This document shows positions 57,932-64,000 of a stretch of 64,000 bases of DNA, piece after piece. The stretch is from Saccopteryx bilineata (Eukaryota; Chordata; Mammalia; Chiroptera; Emballonuridae), in assembly GCF_036850765.1 (NCBI RefSeq), contig NC_089493.1, positions 13,827,632 to 13,891,631 of the forward strand, read 5' to 3'. Position numbers and translations under genes: made by a program. Under the pieces are notes generated by a model. The model did no database searches, was not told the origin of the DNA, and was given only the letters and a program-made list of their open reading frames with translations. Position 1 is the first letter of the stretch; every line of letters begins with the position of its first letter.

Positions 57932-58635
57932 CAGGGGTCGGGAACCTATGGCTCATGAGCCAGATGTGGCTCTTTTGATGGCTGCATCTGGCTCACAGAC
58001 AAATCTTTAATAAAAAAATTATAGCGTTGCCTGACCAGGCGGTGGCGCAGTGGATAGAGCGTCAGACTGGGATGCGGAAGACCCAGGTTCGAGACCCCGA
58101 GGTCGCCAGCTTGAGCGCGGGCTCAGCTGGTTTGAGCAAAAGCTCACCGGCTTGAGCCCAAGGTCACTGGCTCGAGCAAGGGGTTACTCGGTCTGCTGAA
58201 GGCCCGCAGTCAAGGCACATATGAGAAAGCAATCGATGAACAACTAAGGTATTGCAATGCACAACGAAAAACTAATGATTGATGCTTCTCATCTCTCCAT
58301 TCCTGTCTGTCTGTCCCTGTCTATCCCTCTCTCTGACTCTCTCTCTCTGTCTCTGAAATAAATAAATAAGAAAACAAAAAAATTAAGCTTTAAAAAAAAA
58401 AATTATAGCGTTAAAAATATAAAACATTCTCATGTATTGCAATCCATTCATTTCTTACCGCTCATGTTCATGGTTGCAGGTGGCTGGAGCCAATCACAGC
58501 TGTCCTCTGGGACAACACCAAATTTTTATTGGATAATGCATAACGTACACGGGTCGTTGTATGGCTCTCACGGAATTACATTTTAAAATATGTGGTGTTC
58601 ATAGCTCTCTCAGCCAAAAAGGTTCCCAACCCCTG
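57932..58635 (+). mobile_element. hAT MITE, internal deletion of the 16955 family
   Basis: Ends caggggtcgggaacc and ggttcccaacccctg; exact 8-base duplication gattaagc at 57924-57931 and 58636-58643. Without the SINE it is about 320 bases. It matches the first ~240 and last ~75 bases of the element at 16955-19882, joined at TTGT (58557-58560). Confidence 0.93.
58029..58395 (+). mobile_element. Family 3 SINE inside the hAT MITE
   Basis: Head 'gcctgaccaggcggtggcgc', B-box-like ggttcgagacc, internal repeats of 'gctygagc' and 'ggctcagctggtttgagc' type, ending 'tctgaaataaataaataaga'. It is flanked by the exact 17-base duplication aaaaaaattatagcgtt at 58012-58028 and 58396-58412. Confidence 0.95.
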
Positions 58636-59099
58636 GATTAAGCAAAGAAGAAAATTTAGACACAGACAAGAATGTGGGGTTGCAGGAGGGACAGGGGTTG
58701 GGGACGGTAAAGGAGGGTAGAGGGGACAAATGACAGTGGACGGAGACTTGAGGTGGTGAACACACAGTGCAGTGTACAACTGCTGTATTGTAGAATTGTG
58801 CACCCGAAACTTGTATCATTTTATTAACTGATGTCACCCTAATAAATTTAATAAAAAAATGTTTAAATAAAATAAGTACCCGTGAGTCCATACTGATCAA
58901 ATAAGTAACTAAATAAATAATGAAGGGTAAAGACAAATCTCCCTTGTAGAGGAATTCCAAATAATGTACATAGGTACTCTGCCCTCAAAGAGAGGAGGCG
59001 TGACTCCCATTCCTTCAGTGTGGGCTGCATACAGTGACCTTCCCAAGGCTACTGTATAGAAGGGGCGGGGACAGAATAACAGTGAGAACATCTAGCAGT

Positions 59100-59765
59100 C
59101 ATGACCTCAGCCAGATGATCAAGATCAATATCAACAGTGATCAATCATGTTGACACTATGTACCCTTATATAGGAGATGAAAATGGCACTCCACCTCTCT
59201 GGTTCCCCCCGCTCCAAACCATAATCCCAGTCTAATCAGAGAAAAACATTAGACAGATTTCAACGCGGAGACAGTTTACAAAATACTTCTCCAGTACTCG
59301 TCATCAAAAACAACTGATCCCTAGCCGAATAGCTCAGTTGGTTAGAGTGTCGTCCAGATAAGCAAAGGCTGTGGTTGGATCCCTGGTCTGGGCACCTACA
59401 GGGATCGATGGATGTATTGGTCTTTCTCTCCCCTCCTCTCAAAATCAATAAAAGATGTTTAAACAACAACAACAAGAAGTCTGAGAAACTGTCATAGCCA
59501 AGAGGAGCCTAAGGACACATGACAACTAGATGTAATAGAATGGGATCCTAGAACAATAAAAAGACATTTGGTAAAAACCCAGGAAATCTGAATAAAGTAT
59601 GGACTCCTGTTAATAATAATGTATCATTTATTTCGTAAGTTATAATAAATATACCATATTAATGTAGGATGTTAACAGAGGAAACTGAGTATGAGATGTA
59701 TGAGGGTTCTATATTCACAATTCTTCAGTGAATTCTAAAACTATCCTAAAATTAAAAGTTTATTT
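59100..59765 (+). mobile_element. Old L1 3' UTR-like relic
   Basis: 'taaggacacatgacaactag', 'aataaagtatggactcctgt', 'taggatgttaacagaggaaa' and 'ctaaaattaaaagttta' follow the order of the relic at 54950. A VES-like SINE lies inside. Confidence 0.5.
59319..59462 (+). mobile_element. VES-like bat SINE
   Basis: 'ccctagccgaatagctcagt', 'ggttagagtgtcgtccagat', B-box-like ggttggatccc and 'aaaatcaataaaagatgttt' match the classic chiropteran tRNA-derived SINE in sense orientation. Confidence 0.82.
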
Positions 59766-59774
59766 TTTTTTTAT

Positions 59775-60320
59775 TTTAGATCTTTATAATGGAACATATA
59801 TCCCTTTCCACTATGTAAATTTATAATAAAAGTCTAGATGTCAGTTAAAAATATGTTAAGGGGGTACATAGCTTTTCATAATAATGTTGTGGGATACATT
59901 AGTTAATTAGCAAGAAAACTTTGAAGACCAGCACTTTCTGACACCTTTATAGACTCTCTAAATCTCAACGATGACCCACTAGGTCCAGGCCTTTGCCATG
60001 GGGAAGTAGTCACATCCTATTCTATGATTTGGATTGGTTTCTGACAAAGAAGGGACTTCATATAGTTTAAAGTACCTGCTTTTGAATTGCATTTGAAGAA
60101 CCTTCAAAAAGCCAAATAAAAAGTCTCCAGCTTTCCTATTATAATGCTTTCGATATGCATTTCAAGGAAAGAAACCCCTTAGCTTTGAATCTACTGTAAA
60201 GAAAGCCCTTTGTACTTCTTTTGAACTTTAGAATTCCTCACAGCACTGAGAAAACTATAAGGTGCCATCCACCCACAGGCGTGGTCACTACATTCTTCCT
60301 GTGTCAGGTCTCAAAGGGTC
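59775..60320. other. No gene recognised
   Basis: AT-rich, anonymous sequence. Confidence 0.4.
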
Positions 60321-61225
60321 TGTTAATATAGCTAGCACATGGAAAAAAATTGATGGAGAAATGGATAAAGAGAATGTGAGATTTTATATATTTTTTATAT
60401 ATATTTTCATTTCAATATGTGATGGAATATTATTCAGCCATAAAAAAGGAAATCCTGCCTGACCAGGCGGTGGCGCAGTGGATAGAGTGTCAGACTGGGA
60501 TGCAGAGGACCCAGGTTCAAGACCTCGAGGTTGCCAGCTTGAGCGCGGGCTCATCTGGTTTGAGCACAAAGCTCACCAGCTTGGACCCAAGGTTGCTGGC
60601 TCAAGCAAGGGGTTACTCGGTCTGCTGTAGCCCCACGGTCAAGGCACATATGAGAAAGCAATCAATGAACAACTGAAGTGTAGCAACGAAAAACTGATGA
60701 TTGATGCTTCTCATCTCTCTCCGTTCCTGTCTGTCTGTTCCTATCTATCCTTCTCTCTGACTCTCTCTCTGTCTCTGTAAGAAAAAAGGAAACCCTGCCA
60801 TTTTTAACTGCGTAGATGGACCTTGTGGACATTATGCCAAGTGAAATAAGTCAGACAGAGAAAGACAAATACTGTATGATATCACTATGTGGAATCTAAA
60901 AAGGCCAAATTCGCAGAAACAGAATTGTAGTTCCAGGGGCTGGGAGGTGTTGGTCAAAGGATACAAAACTCAGTAATAAGATGAGTAAGTTCTGCGACTC
61001 TAATGTGCAGCATGATGACTATAGTTAGCCATACTGTACTATATACTTGAAAGTTTCTAAGAGCACAGATCTTAAATATTCTCACAGTTTTGTTTTGTTT
61101 TTAAATGGTAATTATGTGAAGTGATGGAGGTGTTAACTGAGCTTATTGTGGTGATTTTGAAATACATAAATGTATCACATGTGTGCACCTTAAACTTGTA
61201 GTTACATGTCAGTGGTGTCTCAGTA
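60320..61225 (+). mobile_element. L1 ORF2 end and 3' UTR, split by a SINE
   Basis: 'gaatattattcagccataaa' and 'tgccaagtgaaataagtcag' correspond to the end of L1 ORF2; then 'ggttggtcaaaggatacaaa'-like 3' UTR and 'gtgtgcaccttaaacttgta'. Coding sequence is interrupted. Confidence 0.7.
60457..60781 (+). mobile_element. Family 3 SINE
   Basis: Head 'gcctgaccaggcggtggcgc' with the family's internal repeats. It is flanked by aaaaaaggaaatcct (60442-60456) and aaaaaaggaaaccct (60782-60796), inside L1 ORF2. Confidence 0.93.
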
Positions 61226-61429
61226 GAGCTGGGGGTGGGGCATGGGACGCCCGTTAACGAGGGAGCACGTGTTTTCTCTGCAGCCATGGCTCCGCAGCCC
61301 GAGCCTGGCGCTGGGTCCTAGCCACTGAACCCAGCGTGCTCACCGTGAGATCACTCAGGGACAAGTCTGGTTTTAGAAAGTTTATATTTTATTCATTCAA
61401 ATTAAAATGGTGTTTAAGTCTATTCAGGC

Positions 61430-61795
61430 TGCTATAACAAAAAATAGCATGGACGGGGTGGGTTGGAAATAACAGACGTCCCTTTCTCACGGTTCTTGAA
61501 GGCAGCGAGAACGAGATCACGATGCTGGCAGATCGGGTGTCTGGTGACAACCTGCTTCCTCGTAGGTGCCTGTGTCTTCACTGTCACCTCACAGGGCAAA
61601 AGAGCCAAGGGAGCTTTCTTGGGCCTCTTTTATAAGGGCACTAATGCCATTCATGATGGCTCCGCCCTCGTGACCTAATCACTCTCCAGGGGCCCTACTT
61701 CCTAATACCGTCACGTGGTTGGGGGGAGGGTTTGGATGTCAATATATAAATTTTAAGGGGGCCACAAACATTCAGACCGGAGCAAACGGAAATAA
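61430..61795 (+). repeat. Old dispersed repeat, class not assigned
   Basis: 'tctattcaggctgctataac', 'ttttataagggcactaatgc', 'cgtgacctaatcactctcca' and 'cacaaacattcagaccggag' are familiar from a high-copy mammalian repeat. I do not trust my memory for its name. Confidence 0.5.
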
Positions 61796-61949
61796 GGTTC
61801 GCTCTTCCCTAAGCTTCCGTCTCATATGTAGATCATGTTGTCTTATTTATGTCATGAAATGGTATTAATTACTTTAAGGTGGTGTTTATAATTCTGTTAT
61901 AGTTCCTTATGTTTTAACTGCATGTATAAATTAATGTGTCCAGTTATCT

Positions 61950-62510
61950 TTTCTTGATTGGCCTTTCTTGGGGTTTGTCCTTTTATTAATTTTTTTTTCA
62001 AATATTAGCTTTGGGTTTGTTGCTTTTCTTCATTTTCAGATTCATTATTTCTGCACTTATTATTATTATTTCCTTTCTTCTTTATCCTTTGCTTTGTTTA
62101 TGTCTAGTTGTTAGAGGCCAAGATCATTGATTTTCAGCCTCTCTTCTAATACTTATATTTAAGGCTATAAATATCCTCTAAGAACCACTTTGGCAGTATC
62201 TCACAAGTTTTAATGTCTTATTTTTATTATCTTCAAAATATTTTCTAATTTCTTTTTTTTTTTGACAAGTGGGCTATTTAAAAATGAGTTGTGAAGTTAA
62301 ATTTCTGTTTGGTTTTCTAGTATTCATATTGAGTTCTAGCCAATTCCTTGTGGTCAGAGGACTTATTTGAATGTTTTCAAACCATTGAATCCATTCTCTT
62401 CTAAGTCCTTCGGTTTTCCAATGAAAGATACATCTTCCCATGTATTTAGATATATTTTTACATATAATTAATTAAACTATAATCTGATAATTCTTCATTC
62501 TCCTGAATGT
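61950..62510 (-). mobile_element. Old L1 ORF2 fragment, antisense
   Basis: 'tatttaaggctataaatatc', 'gcagtatctcacaagtttta', 'gacaagtgggctatttaaaa' and 'ccttgtggtcagaggactta' follow the reverse-complement order of L1 ORF2. Confidence 0.6.
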
Positions 62511-62529
62511 TCCAGCACTACTTTCAAAG

Positions 62530-62807
62530 TTGGACTTAATGTAAAGTCATGATTCTAAGGCAACTTCTATTTTAAATTAGGATCAGAAAGGGAGTCTGTT
62601 CGCCAGTCTAAAACAGCTTTCCAGTATGTGTGGCTATTTTACTTTTTAACTAATCAAAATTAAATTAAAATTTCAGTTTCTCACTGCATAGCCATATTCG
62701 GTAGCCAGACTATATGTCCAGCAGTTACATGTGATTGGCGACTACCGAATTGATCAGTACCCAACAGAACCTCTCCGTCACTGCACAAAATTCTACTGGA
62801 TAGCGCT
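62530..62807. repeat. Old DNA-type repeat, tentative
   Basis: 'gctttccagtatgtgtggct', 'aattaaattaaaatttcagt' and 'ttctactggatagcgctctc' look like a known old mammalian repeat; the SPIN-like element inserted at its end. Confidence 0.35.
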
Positions 62808-62815
62808 CTCTAGAC

Positions 62816-63029
62816 CAGCGGTTCTCAACCTGTGGGTCGCGACCCCAGTGGGGTCGCCTAAAGCCATCGGAAAATACATAATGCATATCAGGTATTTACA
62901 TTCCGAATCATAACTGTAGCAAAATTACAGTTATGAAGTAGCCACCAAAATTATTTTTTGGTTTGGGGTCACCGCAACATGAGGAACTGTATTGCGGGGT
63001 CACGGCATTAGAAAGGTTGAGAACCACTG
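62816..63029 (+). mobile_element. SPIN-like hAT MITE
   Basis: It begins cagcggttctcaacctgtgg and ends gaaaggttgagaaccactg, near-perfect inverted repeats. An exact 8-base duplication ctctagac lies at 62808-62815 and 63030-63037. The first bases and body ('gtggggtcgcctaaagccat', 'caaaattacagttatgaagt') match the SPACE INVADERS family, known for horizontal transfer among bats and other tetrapods. 214 bases, no coding. Confidence 0.93.
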
Positions 63030-63234
63030 CTCTAGACAGTCCTGGAAGGTGCTGGCCAGCCTTTAGATTGGCAGCTCTGCAGCCCTAGTCCTGGTCCAAT
63101 CGGGTGACAACGTAATGTGGCCCCAGCATGGTGATTTAGGTAAACATCACCCCATATGAGGGAGCTATTGTAAGAACCCTTTAGAGAGGGATTGAGGGAA
63201 GAGATATATACTCTGAGGCAAACTCCTGGTCACA

Positions 63235-63475
63235 CTTCAACGCCCCATGCCAACGTCACCTCCTGTGTGACCACTCTCCTGACTGCTTTAGAAGGTTATT
63301 CAGGCTTTCTTCTGTACTCCCATGGCAGAGGTCTTCCGAGTTCCACCCGTGTTGCGGGATGAGTGGTACATTTCCGTATCTATCACCAAATCTGGTTTAT
63401 CAGACACTCTGTCTTTTTCACCTTTGTGTCCTTAGTGTCTGGCACCATGCTTGGCGCATGACAGGTCCAGGCAGC
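63235..63475 (+). mobile_element. L2 LINE 3' end
   Basis: 'tttcacctttgtgtccttag' and 'tgtctggcaccatgcttggc' match the L2 3' terminal order. Confidence 0.5.
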
Positions 63476-63489
63476 TCTCCGAGAGGCCA

Positions 63490-63620
63490 GGTGACTCGGA
63501 GCCAAGGATCAGGAGATGTGAACTCGACTCTCCGCTCTGTCCCTACCTCTTGGGCTCTTCAACAAGCCACTGTCCCGGGGCCTCAGTTTCCTCTGCCTCG
63601 TCAGTTTCAAGGAGGAGGCT
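63490..63620 (+). repeat. MIR SINE relic
   Basis: 'gatgtgaactcgactctccg', 'gggcctcagtttcctctgcc' follow MIR order in sense orientation. Confidence 0.6.
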
Positions 63621-63830
63621 GACTTAGATAAGGCTGTTCATTGCCTGTTATATGTAAATGTTCTATGAGCAAAGGGTGCCATGACAAGAAATCTCGGGAA
63701 ATACTCGACTAAAGATAAATGGTTATTTTTTTTTCTTACCGGAGGAGTTCACAGACCCTTTAAAATACTAGAGTCCATATGGCATTCCAAGAAATGGGTG
63801 GAATGTACAGACTTACTTGATGGACCATCG

Positions 63831-63833
<3 letters not shown>

Positions 63834-63888
<55 letters not shown>

Positions 63889-63889
63889 A
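63834..63889 (+). repeat. (TG)n(AG)n compound microsatellite
   Basis: About 16 TG units followed directly by about 11 AG units. Confidence 0.97.
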
Positions 63890-64000
63890 AAGGGAGGGTG
63901 CTATCTTAAAGAATGAATGTTCCATGGAAGATGGTTGATTAGTTGATCTCTAGGAACATTCCAGTTCCTTGTTTTTATGACTTTTATGAAGGGCCCACCC

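Larger units (their letters stand above)
57835..58860 (+). mobile_element. L1 3' end, split by hAT MITE and SINE
   Basis: Left part 57835-57923 and right part 58644-58860 ('tgcacccgaaacttgtatca', 'aactgatgtcaccctaataa') form an L1 3' UTR with an A-rich end. A hAT MITE sits in it, which in turn holds a SINE. Confidence 0.75.

Noticed and set aside
62731..62913. 60-codon open frame across the SPIN-like element
   Set aside because: It spans the element boundary and has no coding features.

Overview
The window is mammalian nuclear DNA, very probably from a bat. It is dominated by retrotransposons, DNA-transposon remnants and old repeats, with one recognisable host exon. The bat assignment rests on many tRNA-derived SINEs whose heads read like 'ccctggccggttggctcagcgg' or 'gcctgaccaggcggtggcgc', a style known from bats, together with several DNA-transposon families (hAT, a SPIN-like element, mariner-like and piggyBac-like MITEs), which are unusually young in bats. 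Species cannot be fixed from this window; an emballonurid-type bat is a guess.

Host gene: positions 53559-53634 (+) look like the terminal coding exon of EFCAB11. There is a 3' splice site, an EF-hand loop, a stop codon and an ATTAAA polyadenylation signal. If so, positions 1 to 53558 are mostly the last intron (or last introns) of that gene and everything after about 53775 is downstream intergenic DNA. No other exon was identified with confidence.

Layout: 1-7464 is a long LINE-1 (L1-A) whose 5' end lies outside the window, with a SINE in its 3' UTR. 7465-16950 holds a DNA-transposon tail, L2 relics and SINEs. 16955-19882 is a hAT element with a broken transposase and intact ends. 21490-21763 is a piggyBac-like MITE; 23601-24118 a 74-bp minisatellite with a CRE palindrome in six of seven units; 24806-25401 a mariner deletion derivative; 25416-32731 SINEs, old antisense L1, and a 60-bp minisatellite inside an L2. 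32748-37479 is repeat-poor. 37900-45708 is a complete-length LINE-1 (L1-B) with 14-bp target-site duplications, intact ORF1 and an ORF2 carrying one frameshift and one nonsense codon. 45723-53558 contains MER5A, a SINE, a 66-bp minisatellite, a Tigger-type MITE and more repeat-poor DNA. 53775-64000 is a mosaic of old L1 and L2, a nested L1/hAT/SINE stack (57835-58860), further SINEs and a SPIN-like MITE (62816-63029).

Functional picture: the autonomous elements (L1 for the SINEs; the hAT transposase for its internally deleted derivative at 57932-58635) and the non-autonomous elements they could have mobilised sit in the same window. All the large transposon genes except L1-B ORF1 are visibly broken. 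I see no bacterial-type operons, riboswitches or CRISPR arrays, and no genuine tRNA or rRNA genes.
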